Positions 29,597 to 38,283 of a stretch of DNA of 43,899 bases are shown here, in pieces. The notes beneath the pieces were generated by a model, which did not search any database, was not told where the DNA came from, and worked only from the letters and a program-made list of their open reading frames with translations. The stretch spans positions 1 to 43,899 of the forward strand of contig JAAFIF010000085.1 in assembly GCA_013298625.1 (NCBI GenBank), written 5' to 3'. How positions within the stretch are numbered: the stretch's first letter is position 1; the number at the start of each line of letters is the position of its first letter. Source of the stretch: Myxococcales bacterium. GTDB lineage: Bacteria > Myxococcota_A > Polyangia > Polyangiales > Ga0077539. The position numbers were made by a program, and so were the translations under genes.

Positions 29597-31294
29597 CTAC
29601 GGCTCGGTCAGGCTCTCGAGCATCGCCTCGATCGCGCGGTCGGCGTCGGCGCGCTCGGCGCTTCGATACACCACTTGCAGCGAGAGGATGCCCGTTCGAC
29701 GCAGCAGCAATGTGTTGCGAAAGCCAACGCCGCTGGCGGCGGAGAAGCCCTGGTCGATCCGTCGAAACCCGCCCAGCATCGAGCGGCGCGGAGGACCGCT
29801 CGAGAAGGTGTCCGAGGGGTGCGCGATCGCCTGCGTTCCGGCGACGAACGCCCGCGCGAGGTCTTCGAGCTCGTCGTCTGTGGGCGTCGCCGCATAGCGA
29901 CCGTAGATCAGCCCCGCTTGCACTCCGTCTTCGGAGAACTCTGCCACGCGCCACTCGAATCGCGTCGCGCTGGCGGGCGCCGCGTTGGGAGCGCGCGGCA
30001 AGCGCATGCTCATGGTCGTCGGCGCGAGCGTGTAGCGCTGCCACGCGCTCACGTCGCCGCGGGCCCACACGCGCCCGTGGACGACCCCGGCGACCGTCGC
30101 GGCGCCGAGCAGCAGCAGCGAGGCGAACCCCAACGCGCGCATCGGGGCGTCGCGGCCCTCCATGGGCGTGTCCTTCGGGTGCGCGAGGCCCGAGTACACC
30201 ATCGCGAAGCCCACCAGAAATCCTCCCACGTGCGCGGCCATGCTCACGTTGGGCAGCAGCGAGACCATCACCTGCAGCGCGATGTTGACCACCGCGTTGC
30301 GACGAAATCCCGCGACCAACACCGCAGGAAGCGCGCCCATCGGCTTGACCGCCAACGCCACCGACGCGCCGATCAAGCCGAAGACCGCGCCGGACGCGCC
30401 CACAACCACGCCCCCTTTTCCGAACAGCGCCGCGGCGAGCGCGCCCGCGAGCGCCGAGAGCACGTACAGCGTCGCGAAGCGCCCGCGCCCGAGCAGGCGC
30501 TCGTAGAACGCCCCGAGGCTGAAGAGCGACAGGCCGTTCATCAGCAAGTGGTTCACGCCGCCGTGAAGAAAGCTGTACGAGAGCAGGCGATAGAGCTCTC
30601 CGCCCTTCAGCTTCTCGCGAGACATCGCGCCGAGACGCACAGAGGTCGACAGCGACTCGCTGCCAAACCGCAGCTGCACGGCGAACATCGCGATCATCAC
30701 AGCGAGCAGCCCCCACGTGATCCACGGCTTCTGCTTGCTGATCTGCGCGTTGAACGACGCCACTTCAGCCTGGGCCTTCGCGACCCGCTCGCGCTGCTCG
30801 CGCTCGGCCTCGACCAGCGCGACGCGATCCACAACCGGAGCGTCCGCGCGGTCGAACTCTGCTCGCAACGCTCGATCGAGCCCCGGCTCGGCGTAGCCGA
30901 TCCAGAGTTCTCCCGCGTCGTTCACGTGCGCGACGCCCGCGCGATCCACGCTGCCCTCGCTCACCGCGCGGGCCGCGGCGCGGTGCGCACTGTCGCCGCC
31001 GATCACAACCACGTCGCCCTCGCCCGCGGCAAACGTCTTCAACAACAGACGCAGCTGCGCTTCGACGTCCGCCGCTGGGCGATCGCCAACCCACACGAGC
31101 ACCGTAGGCCTCGGGCTCTCGTGGCTCCACTGCTGCGTGTAGCCCGCCTCGTGCACGACGATCGCCCCCATCCCCACGAGCGCCCGCATCGCGCGCGCCG
31201 ATCGATCGTCGTCCAACCAACGCTGCTGAATCATGGGCAGCGTTGTACCCGGGATCGAGCGGCCAAGATCGAACACGCTCAGAAATTTGCGCAT
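29597..31294 (-). CDS. Rhomboid-family intramembrane serine protease with soluble N- and C-terminal domains
   Basis: A 565-residue protein. The N-terminal 190 residues are soluble, with a possible coiled coil (ALVEAEREQRERVAKAQAEV). The rhomboid core spans about 190-370 with six helices. It carries FLHGGVNHLLMN (244-253), the catalytic Ser301 in VVGASGAVFG and His355 in AAHVGGFLVG. A soluble C-terminal domain of about 180 residues follows (about 385-565). It cleaves membrane-protein segments within or near the membrane. The start ATG 31294 is preferred because GGGGGAG lies 10 bases upstream; the inner ATG at 31234 has no such site. It is divergent from the helical-repeat gene, with 30 bases between starts. 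Confidence 0.85.
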   Translation of the reverse strand: MRKFLSVFDLGRSIPGTTLPMIQQRWLDDDRSARAMRALVGMGAIVVHEAGYTQQWSHESPRPTVLVWVGDRPAADVEAQLRLLLKTFAAGEGDVVVIGGDSAHRAAARAVSEGSVDRAGVAHVNDAGELWIGYAEPGLDRALRAEFDRADAPVVDRVALVEAEREQRERVAKAQAEVASFNAQISKQKPWITWGLLAVMIAMFAVQLRFGSESLSTSVRLGAMSREKLKGGELYRLLSYSFLHGGVNHLLMNGLSLFSLGAFYERLLGRGRFATLYVLSALAGALAAALFGKGGVVVGASGAVFGLIGASVALAVKPMGALPAVLVAGFRRNAVVNIALQVMVSLLPNVSMAAHVGGFLVGFAMVYSGLAHPKDTPMEGRDAPMRALGFASLLLLGAATVAGVVHGRVWARGDVSAWQRYTLAPTTMSMRLPRAPNAAPASATRFEWRVAEFSEDGVQAGLIYGRYAATPTDDELEDLARAFVAGTQAIAHPSDTFSSGPPRRSMLGGFRRIDQGFSAASGVGFRNTLLLRRTGILSLQVVYRSAERADADRAIEAMLESLTEP

Positions 31295-31304
31295 GTCACT
31301 GTGT

Positions 31305-31311
31305 CTCCCCC
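31305..31311 (-). promoter_or_regulatory. Shine-Dalgarno GGGGGAG that decides the rhomboid start
   Basis: On the minus strand GGGGGAG precedes the ATG at 31294 by 10 bases. The leader GGGGGAGACACAGTGAC resembles the one before the Cys-ladder gene at 17006-17024 (GGGAGACAGTGAC). Confidence 0.55.
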
Positions 31312-31324
31312 ACTCCTGAATCAC

Positions 31325-32563
31325 ATGCCGATCCTCGACGACGACGACGCGACGTCCGCGACCACACACCCCATCATCGCGGCGCTCTCGATCGAGACGC
31401 TCGACCTCTCGACGCTGTCGCAGAGCAGCGTCGAGCGCGCCGAACGACAGCTCGACACCGCTCGACAGCGCGCTGCCGAGGGCAATATTCCTGGCGTCGG
31501 CTTCGCCTTCGAAACGCTGCTCGTCACCTTCGAGAGCGCTTCGACCGCCGCGGTCTGCGCCCTGGCCGATCGCATCGACGCGGTCGCCGCCGTCGAAGAG
31601 CAGCTCTACGAGCAGGCCGGGCTCGCCCTCACGAAAGCCGGCCTCCGATTGTGGAACGACAAGCGCAACGTCGACGCCCTGCCCTACTACGAGCGCGCAG
31701 CGCAGCGACTCTCTTCGCTGAGAACCGCGCGGGCAATCACCACGTGGGGAGACGCCGTCGCGTCCTGCGCGAGCCTCTCGCGCCTCGCCTCCGTCGACAC
31801 CGCCCGCCAACACTTCGAAGCGCTCTACCGACGCGCCATCGAGAGCGGAGAACGACTGCTCTGCTTCTGGACGATGTTCGCTGGCCGCCGCGTCGGCGGA
31901 TCGCTGATCGACGCAGGACGCCACGACGAGGCCTTCGACGTGAGCCGCCGCGCCGCTGCGCTGCTCTCGGACAAGCTCGCCCCGCAGGCCGCCTGGTACG
32001 AGCACGGCTTGTATGCGTACAGCCACGCGGTGCTCGCGCTGCGCCACGCCAATCGCTTCGAAGAGGCCCTCGCGCTGGCCCGCGAAGCGCTCGCCTTCGC
32101 CCCTGGGGTCTCGTCGGACGCGGGGCGAGAGCGCGTCGCGTGGATCGCCACAGAAGCTGCGTTTATCGCGGCCGATCGCATGAGCCGCCCCGACCTCGCG
32201 CTACCCTTCGTCGCCGCGCTGCGCACGCTCGCCGCGCACCCCAAGGCGCACGCCCTCTATCACGAGGTCGCGTACGCGATCGCGATGGAGGCCAAGGCGC
32301 TCGTGCTGCTCGGGCGCAGCGACGAGGCGCTCGCGTCCTGCGACGAGGCCATCCGGTTCGCGCTCGCCGCGAGAAGGCCCGAAGACGCGCACGCAGCGCA
32401 CGCCTCGGCCCTTCACTCGCTTGGAGAAATCCTCGCCGCGCGAGGCCAACGCGAGGCTGCGATCGCCGCGTGGACCGAGTCGGTCGAGCGCTTCGGCTCG
32501 TCCGACGAAGAGAGCGTTCGCGAAGAGGTCTCTCGGGCGCGCTCCGCGCTCAAGGCGCGCTGA
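31325..32563 (+). CDS. TPR-like helical-repeat protein
   Basis: A 412-residue cytoplasmic protein made of repeated Ala-rich helical pairs of the TPR kind. Examples are LYEQAGLALTKAGLRLWNDKRN followed by ALPYYERAA, then SHAVLALRHANRFEEALALAREAL, LVLLGRSDEALASCDEAIRFA and LGEILAARGQREAAIAAWTESVERF. It has no signal peptide, no enzyme domain and an acidic N-terminus. It probably mediates protein-protein contacts. The last 14 bases overlap the 3' end of the SbcC-like gene on the other strand. Confidence 0.75.
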   Translation: MPILDDDDATSATTHPIIAALSIETLDLSTLSQSSVERAERQLDTARQRAAEGNIPGVGFAFETLLVTFESASTAAVCALADRIDAVAAVEEQLYEQAGLALTKAGLRLWNDKRNVDALPYYERAAQRLSSLRTARAITTWGDAVASCASLSRLASVDTARQHFEALYRRAIESGERLLCFWTMFAGRRVGGSLIDAGRHDEAFDVSRRAAALLSDKLAPQAAWYEHGLYAYSHAVLALRHANRFEEALALAREALAFAPGVSSDAGRERVAWIATEAAFIAADRMSRPDLALPFVAALRTLAAHPKAHALYHEVAYAIAMEAKALVLLGRSDEALASCDEAIRFALAARRPEDAHAAHASALHSLGEILAARGQREAAIAAWTESVERFGSSDEESVREEVSRARSALKAR

Positions 32564-35231
32564 CCCTTCCGCTCGCCAGCTCGATCCGCGTCGCTCCCGC
32601 GGCGCGCGCGTAGCGCTCGGGGTGGCACGTGAGCACGATCACCTGCATCCGCTGCGAGGCCGACTCGAGCACCTCGATGACCCGCCCGAGCCGCGCGCTG
32701 TCCGTCGCCACCAGCACGTCGTCGAGCACCACCATCGGTCGCTCTTCTTGCGCGAGCACCTCCGCCAGCGCCAGGCGCACCGCGAAGTGAACCTGCTCGC
32801 GCTCTCCGCCCGAGAGCCACTCGAGCGCCACGCCATCACCGTCGCCCACGCGCGCCTTCGTCGGCGCAAACGTCTCGCCGAGCTCGACGCGGACGCGCTC
32901 CATCCCAGCGATTTTGCTGAGAATTCTCTCAGCAGCGCGCTCGACCTCGCCCGACACCTTCGCCACCGCCTCGTCGCGACAGCGCACCAGCGTCTCGCGC
33001 AAGAGCTTCACCGAGTCCGCTTCGAGGTGCAGCCGCGACGCGTCCGACTCGATCCTCGCGACGTCCTCCTCGGCCTTGGCCAACGCCGTAAACGACGCCC
33101 CTTGCGACAGCTCGTCGAGCCGCCCCTCTTCGGTCCGCAGCGCGTCGCGCAACGCCTGCGCCTCGGCCTCGGCGCGCGCGCGCTTCGCCTGCGCTTCGCG
33201 CGCCTCGCGCTCGACCTCCGCTCGCCCCTGCGCCGCGCGCTGCGCGCGAGACGCCGCCGCGGCCGCCGCGTCCAGCGCCATCGCTGCGCGCTCGTACGCA
33301 TCGACGCACTCGGCCTCCGCTGGCGCTTCGCGCGCTAGCGAGACGAGCGCCTCGCGCGCTGCGTTCGACGCCCGTTCGCGCTGCGCCGCGCGATCCACGG
33401 CCACCGCCAACGCGGACGCTGCTTCGCCGAGCGACCGGTCTGCGTCCCGTCGTTGCGTCGCCAACGCTCGCACATCCCCCAAGCGCGCCGCTTGCTCGAT
33501 GGCCGCCGCGCGCTCTCGTGCGAGGCCCTCGTCGCGCTCTCCCGCAGCCTCGATCGCCGCGCGCGCCGCTTGCTCGCGCAGGGCGCACTCGGCACGGGTC
33601 CGCGCGCCGCCCAACGATCGCACGCGCACCTCGCACTCGCGCACGCGCGCGGCTCGCTCGGCGATCAGCGCGCGCTTGTCCGCCAGCGCGCGGGCGTCGC
33701 TCGTCTCCCATCGTCGCTCGATCGACTGCAGCCGCGCCCGGGCCGCCTCGAGCCGAGCCCGCTCGCTCGCCACTTCGCTCTCGGCGATCGGCCCGTCGAC
33801 GCGCAGCGCGCCCACGCCCTCGATCACGAGCTCGACCGCGCCCAGCCCGCGCACGGTCACCGACTCCCCCGAGGCCACGTCGTCCCGCGCGCCCTCGCGC
33901 AGCAGCACCAGCGCGCGCTCAGCGCGAAGCGCGACTGTCACCGACAGCGCGTCGAGCCGCGCCATCGAGCGCTCGATTTGCACCTGCGCCGCGCGCGCCG
34001 CGTCGATGTCCTCGACGCTCGGGGGCGCTTCGTCGCCGCGCGCCTCGAGCGCCTGCCCCAGGGCTGCTTCGGCTTCGTCGAGCGCCGCCAGCGTCGCGCT
34101 CACCTGCGCACGGTCCGAGCGCGCTCGCTCCGCGGCCTCGGCGAGCTGCCAGCGAGCCTCGACGGCGCGCATGAATTCGTGTGCGCGTTGCGCGGACGAC
34201 TCGGCCTCGCTCGCCTGCGCGGCGCTCGTCCGCAGCTCGTCGCGGCGCGCGCGCGCGATGGCCAACGCGAGCTCGGCGTCGGCCGCCGCCCGCTCGGACT
34301 CTTCGACCGCGCGACGCGACGAGCGCCACGACTCGACCTGCGCCTTGGTCGAGCGAAGCAGCGCCTCGGCCTCGCGCTCGCGCAGCGCAGCGTCGACCCG
34401 CGCCCGCTCGGCGTCGTCGAGCGACCGCAGGCGCGCTTCGCACTGCTGCGCGGACTGCTCGGCGATCGCTCGCTCGCGCTCGGCCGCGGTGAGCTCTGCG
34501 CGCAGCGAGCCCACCCGCTCTTGCGCCCACGCGGTGCGCTCGTGACGGTCCCGCGCGCGGTCGACCGCGGCGCGCGCCAACGCCAGCTCTTCGTCCTTGC
34601 GAACGACCTCAGGGGCGCGCTTACCCGTCTTCAGCTTCAGCGTCTGCGGGGTAAAATACTGGCGAAATCGCTCTTCGACGAGCCGCTCGATCTCGGCGCC
34701 GCGCGCGCCCACGACCTGCGCGGCCAGCGTGTCGCGCACGCGCGTCGCGAGCTCGGGACCGAGCGGGCCGAGCTCGATCATCCCCTGCGGCGCCCATAGC
34801 ACCTGCGCGAGCCCCCAGTGCGCCTCGCGAGAGAGCCCCTTCGGAGCGGTCGGCCTCGAGAGCAGCGCGCGCACCTTCTCGTCCGCGCGTTCGCCGCGGT
34901 CGACAGCGACGAACGCGTCGACCTCCCAGCGCGCGAGCTCGCACGAGGGATCGTCGAGAAAGCGCTTGTGCACGCGGTACCGCTGCCCGCCGTGCGAGAA
35001 GTCCACGCTCACCGTGGGCGCGACCGAGCGGCCCCACGGGCGCATCTTCTCGGCCTCGACGCCTTGGACGGTGTGGTGGTCGATGAGGGCGCGGCGGAGG
35101 GCCTCGAAGAGCGTGGATTTTCCCGTTCCGTTCGGGGCGGAGACGACGTTGAGGGAGGGAGTGAATCCGCGCACTTCGGTGCTTCGCACGAAGCAGCGAA
35201 AGCCCTCTACCTTGATGCCTTCGACGATCAT
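32550..35231 (-). CDS. SbcC/Rad50-like (YhaN-type) SMC ATPase without zinc hook
   Basis: An 893-residue ATPase. Walker A is VVSAPNGTGKST (K38); the C-terminal signature is EWLSGGEREQVHFAVRLALAEVLAQ with Walker B PMVVLDDVL. Between them are two long Ala/Arg/Glu-rich coiled coils. At the apex, where Rad50/SbcC has a CxxC zinc hook, there is no Cys pair; instead a short beta-rich insert (LSVTVALRAERALVLL and SVTVRGLGAVELVIEGVGALRV) joins the coils, as in YhaN-type ATPases. With the adjacent nuclease subunit it would process DNA ends, hairpins or protein-blocked breaks. Its ATG lies 3 bases after the stop of the nuclease gene. Confidence 0.85.
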   Translation of the reverse strand: MIVEGIKVEGFRCFVRSTEVRGFTPSLNVVSAPNGTGKSTLFEALRRALIDHHTVQGVEAEKMRPWGRSVAPTVSVDFSHGGQRYRVHKRFLDDPSCELARWEVDAFVAVDRGERADEKVRALLSRPTAPKGLSREAHWGLAQVLWAPQGMIELGPLGPELATRVRDTLAAQVVGARGAEIERLVEERFRQYFTPQTLKLKTGKRAPEVVRKDEELALARAAVDRARDRHERTAWAQERVGSLRAELTAAERERAIAEQSAQQCEARLRSLDDAERARVDAALREREAEALLRSTKAQVESWRSSRRAVEESERAAADAELALAIARARRDELRTSAAQASEAESSAQRAHEFMRAVEARWQLAEAAERARSDRAQVSATLAALDEAEAALGQALEARGDEAPPSVEDIDAARAAQVQIERSMARLDALSVTVALRAERALVLLREGARDDVASGESVTVRGLGAVELVIEGVGALRVDGPIAESEVASERARLEAARARLQSIERRWETSDARALADKRALIAERAARVRECEVRVRSLGGARTRAECALREQAARAAIEAAGERDEGLARERAAAIEQAARLGDVRALATQRRDADRSLGEAASALAVAVDRAAQRERASNAAREALVSLAREAPAEAECVDAYERAAMALDAAAAAASRAQRAAQGRAEVEREAREAQAKRARAEAEAQALRDALRTEEGRLDELSQGASFTALAKAEEDVARIESDASRLHLEADSVKLLRETLVRCRDEAVAKVSGEVERAAERILSKIAGMERVRVELGETFAPTKARVGDGDGVALEWLSGGEREQVHFAVRLALAEVLAQEERPMVVLDDVLVATDSARLGRVIEVLESASQRMQVIVLTCHPERYARAAGATRIELASGRVSAP

Positions 35232-35234
35232 CGC

Positions 35235-36359
35235 TCAGTCCCCCGCCGACGCCATCACGTACAGCTCGAGCAGCGCACGCGCGGCGACGTCAGCGCTCAC
35301 GCCCTCGGGCCGATCGACGCACGAAGGATCCGCCCAACGCGCGAGCCGCTGCGCACAGTCGAGCACCGGCCCGACCGGAAGCGATCGCGTCCACGCTGTG
35401 TCCGTGGGCGCGGGCCTCAGCGTGCTCTCGACCCGGCCGAACAAGAACCCAGCGCGCACTCGCTCGGCGAGCGTCACGAGCGCCTCTTGCTCGTCCACGC
35501 GCAGATAGCCGTCGAGCTTCAGTCGCAGCAGGGTCTTCGCGCCGTCGCCGAGCGCTTCGACCCGCTCGCGCACGCGACCGACGTCGCCGAGCTCTTGCAG
35601 CGACGCCTCGAGCAACACCCATCGCAGCGCCCCCGTCACGACCGGCTCGATCGCCGGAACATCCCCGCTTCGCGCGACGCTCACCACCAGCGCCTGCCCC
35701 GGGTCGCGCTCGCCGAACCGCGTCGGCTCGTGCGTGCCCGAGTACGCCATGCGCACCGCGCCGTCGCCGCTCGCATAGCCCGTGTACCCGTGAAAGTGCC
35801 CGAGCGCGACGTAGTCCGCCCGCGTTCGGTCTGCGCAATCCCTGGCGATCGGATACCACGGCTCTTCGAAGTGAACGCTCTCGACGGTCCCGTGCGCGAG
35901 CACCACGTGCACGCGTCCGTCGCTCGGCGCGCGCACCCACGCGGTCGGGTCTCGCTCGTCGTGCCGCGCCTTCGCGATGCACGGCCACAGCGTCGCGCCC
36001 CCTGGCGCATCAACGGGAGACTCCTCACGCAGCACGCGCACCGTCGGCGCGCGCGACCAGCTCGCGTCGCTCCACACGCTGCCCGCCACGAGCGCATCAT
36101 GGTTGCCCGGAATCACGTACACAGGACACCGGCAGCTCGCCAGCACCTCGACCACCCTCGCCACCAGCGCGCGGTCGACCTGGTTGTCCTCGAACGTGTC
36201 GCCGCAGAGCACCATGAAGTCCACCGCCCGCGACCGCGCCACCGCGGCCACGCGCTCGGCCGCGTCGATCCGCGCCGCGCGCACCGCGTCCGCCGACGCC
36301 CCAGCGTGCGCCGCCCGCATGCCCATCTGCCAATCCGCGCTGTGAACGAAGCTCGTCAA
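35235..36359 (-). CDS. SbcD/Mre11-like DNA repair exonuclease
   Basis: A 374-residue metallophosphoesterase. The five metal motifs are in order: HSADWQMG (D-x-Q form, common in this branch, in place of D-x-H), LCGDTFEDN, VIPGNHDA, VLAHG and LGHFHGY. The C-terminal part carries the capping and partner-binding region of the family. Nuclease subunit of an SbcCD-type complex: it degrades DNA ends and opens hairpins, controlled by ATP binding of the SMC partner encoded 3 bases downstream. The two starts facing away from this gene (36359 and 36385) are only 25 bases apart, so the promoters must overlap. Confidence 0.87.
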   Translation of the reverse strand: MTSFVHSADWQMGMRAAHAGASADAVRAARIDAAERVAAVARSRAVDFMVLCGDTFEDNQVDRALVARVVEVLASCRCPVYVIPGNHDALVAGSVWSDASWSRAPTVRVLREESPVDAPGGATLWPCIAKARHDERDPTAWVRAPSDGRVHVVLAHGTVESVHFEEPWYPIARDCADRTRADYVALGHFHGYTGYASGDGAVRMAYSGTHEPTRFGERDPGQALVVSVARSGDVPAIEPVVTGALRWVLLEASLQELGDVGRVRERVEALGDGAKTLLRLKLDGYLRVDEQEALVTLAERVRAGFLFGRVESTLRPAPTDTAWTRSLPVGPVLDCAQRLARWADPSCVDRPEGVSADVAARALLELYVMASAGD

Positions 36360-36384
36360 CGCATCCGTGATAGCAAATCGCGCC

Positions 36385-38157
36385 GTGCGAAACAGTCCCT
36401 TCGCCCTCGCGCTCTCCTTCGCGCTCGCGCTCTTCGTCGCCGCGCTCTCGCCGCGACGCGCCCTCGCGCAGCACGCGCCCGAGGTGATCCCCGACGAGAT
36501 CGTCCTCGGGTTTCACCCCGCAGAGAACGCCCAGTCGCTGCAGCAGAGCGCCGACGCCCTCGCCCGCGCCCTCTCTGCGCGCATTCAATTGCCAGTGCGC
36601 GCGTACGTCACGCTCGACTACACGTCGCTCGTCGAGGCGATGCGCTCGGGACAAGTGCACTTCGCGTGGCTCACACCCGCGCCGCTCATCCTCGCCGAGC
36701 AGCTCTTCGACGCCCAGGTCCTGCTCACCCAAGTTCGCCGCGGGAGCCCCAGCTACTACGCGGCCATCGTCGTGCGCGACGACTCGAACATCCGAACCGT
36801 CGAAGACCTGCGCGGAAGGACCATGGCGTGGGTCGATCCGCAGAGCACGTCGGGCTTCGTGATTCCAAGGTTTTTGCTGGCCGAACGAGGGCTCGACCCG
36901 CAGCGGATGTTTCGGCAGCAGGTCTTCGCCGGCGGCCACGACGCGGCCGTGCTCGCGGTCTACAACGGCCAGGTCGACGCCGCGGCCGTGTGGGCCGAGC
37001 CTCCGACGGACGGCGGCGGCGCGTGGGTGCGCTTCTTGCGCAACCGGCCTCCCCCCAGGCTGCGACCGATCTTGTACTCGCCGGCCGTCCCGTCGGACGC
37101 AGTGGGCGTGCACCCGAGGTTTCTACGCGAGCACCCCACGCTCGTGCGCTCGGTCCGCTCGGCGCTGCTCGCCATGGGACAGAGCGACGAAGGCCGCGCC
37201 GTGCTGCGTCGACTGAACAGCACCGACGGCTTCGTCGAGGCCAACTCCGCGCAGTACGCGCTCGTGCGTCGGGCGTACGCGGCCTCGCGCGCGCTGCGGC
37301 CAGCGAGGGGCTTCGAGCGCCCGTGGGACGTCGCGATCTTCACGATCCTCTGTGTATTTGCTGGCGTTCTAGCGTTGCCCCAGTGGTCGAAGTCCGCGCG
37401 TCGCAGGGCGTGGCGCGGTCAGTTCGCGTGGGCTGCGCTCGCGCTCGCCGCCGTGTGGGGAGCGATCGGCGCGCAGCTCTCGCTGAGCAAGCTCGTCGCA
37501 GGCCGCGCCAACATGCTCGCGTTCATGCGCGCCATGGTCCCGCCGGACCGCGCTGTGCTGCCGAGCGTGATCGAGAGCGCCATCGTCACCGCGCAGCTCG
37601 CCCTCGTCGGAACGCTGCTCGCCGTCCCGCTCGCCGTCGTCCTCGCGTTTCTCGCGGCAGAGAACACCATGCCCTCGCGGCCCGTGCGCTCGATCGTGCG
37701 CCTCGCGCTCAACCTCGATCGCTCGGTCGACACGCTCATCCTCGCGCTCGTGCTCGTGAGCGCCGTCGGCCTCGGACCGCTGCCCGGCGTGCTCGCCCTC
37801 GCGATCCACAGCGTCGGCGCCCTTGCAAAACAGTTCTACGAGACCATCGAGACCCTCGACCCTGGTCCTCCCGAGGCCATGCGCTCCGTCGGAATGAGCC
37901 CCACCCAGGTGCTTCGCTGGGGCGTCTGGCCTCAGTTCGCCGCGCACTTCGTCGGGATCGTGCTCTTTCGCTTCGAGCTCAACGTGCGCGTCTCGACCGT
38001 CCTCGGCCTCGTCGGCGCGGGCGGCATTGGATTTCTGCTCATGACCTACATGCGCGGCGCCGAGTACGCGAAGGTCACCGTCGTCGTCGCGGCGATCGTC
38101 GCGATGGTCATGGCCCTCGACGCCATCTCGTCGCGACTGCGACGGGACGCGAAGTGA
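36385..38157 (+). CDS. PhnD-PhnE fusion: phosphate/phosphonate binding protein joined to its permease
   Basis: A 590-residue protein. FALALSFALALFVAALSPRRALA is a signal. Residues of about 45-300 are a PhnD-type (type II) binding domain: IVLGFHPAENAQSLQQSADALA, YTSLVEAMRSGQVHFAWLTPAP, TVEDLRGRTMAWVDPQSTSGF and VLAVYNGQVDAAAVW. A membrane helix (WDVAIFTILCVFAGVLALP) leads into a PhnE permease: AIVTAQLALVGTLLAVPLAV, VDTLILALVLVSAVGLGPL and the EAA loop EAMRSVGMSPTQVLRWGVWP. PhnD and PhnE are normally separate proteins. Substrate could be phosphonate, phosphite or similar. No PhnC ATPase is in the window. The GTG at 36385 begins the signal directly; a GTG at 36367 is also in frame. Confidence 0.85.
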   Translation: MRNSPFALALSFALALFVAALSPRRALAQHAPEVIPDEIVLGFHPAENAQSLQQSADALARALSARIQLPVRAYVTLDYTSLVEAMRSGQVHFAWLTPAPLILAEQLFDAQVLLTQVRRGSPSYYAAIVVRDDSNIRTVEDLRGRTMAWVDPQSTSGFVIPRFLLAERGLDPQRMFRQQVFAGGHDAAVLAVYNGQVDAAAVWAEPPTDGGGAWVRFLRNRPPPRLRPILYSPAVPSDAVGVHPRFLREHPTLVRSVRSALLAMGQSDEGRAVLRRLNSTDGFVEANSAQYALVRRAYAASRALRPARGFERPWDVAIFTILCVFAGVLALPQWSKSARRRAWRGQFAWAALALAAVWGAIGAQLSLSKLVAGRANMLAFMRAMVPPDRAVLPSVIESAIVTAQLALVGTLLAVPLAVVLAFLAAENTMPSRPVRSIVRLALNLDRSVDTLILALVLVSAVGLGPLPGVLALAIHSVGALAKQFYETIETLDPGPPEAMRSVGMSPTQVLRWGVWPQFAAHFVGIVLFRFELNVRVSTVLGLVGAGGIGFLLMTYMRGAEYAKVTVVVAAIVAMVMALDAISSRLRRDAK

Positions 38158-38227
38158 TGCGCGGCCGAGACGGGAGAAATCTCGCCCACACGGACGCCAG
38201 AAATTCACCGAGAAATCACAGGCGAGG

Positions 38228-38258
38228 TTGTGAAGCGAGGCCTCTCAGGGGATACACT
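38228..38258 (+). promoter_or_regulatory. Possible promoter TTGTGA-N19-TACACT
   Basis: TTGTGA (38228-38233) and TACACT (38253-38258) precede the lipoprotein gene. The spacing is a little long. The rest of the 126-base gap holds three GAGAAAT-like repeats of unknown meaning. Confidence 0.25.
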
Positions 38259-38269
38259 GACGGTCGCCC

Positions 38270-38274
38270 GGAGG
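38270..38274 (+). promoter_or_regulatory. Shine-Dalgarno GGAGG choosing the ATG at 38284
   Basis: GGAGG lies 9 bases before the ATG at 38284. It directly abuts the in-frame ATG at 38275, which is too close to be used. Confidence 0.6.
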
Positions 38275-38283
38275 ATGACCGCC

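Noticed and set aside
29532..30725. Upstream extension of the L,D-transpeptidase gene
   Set aside because: It runs through the rhomboid gene out of frame and lacks any domain; the lipoprotein signal begins at 29531.
29531..31324. N-terminal extension of the helical-repeat gene to about 1010 residues
   Set aside because: The extension is antisense to the rhomboid gene and Arg/His-rich; the real start is the ATG at 31325.
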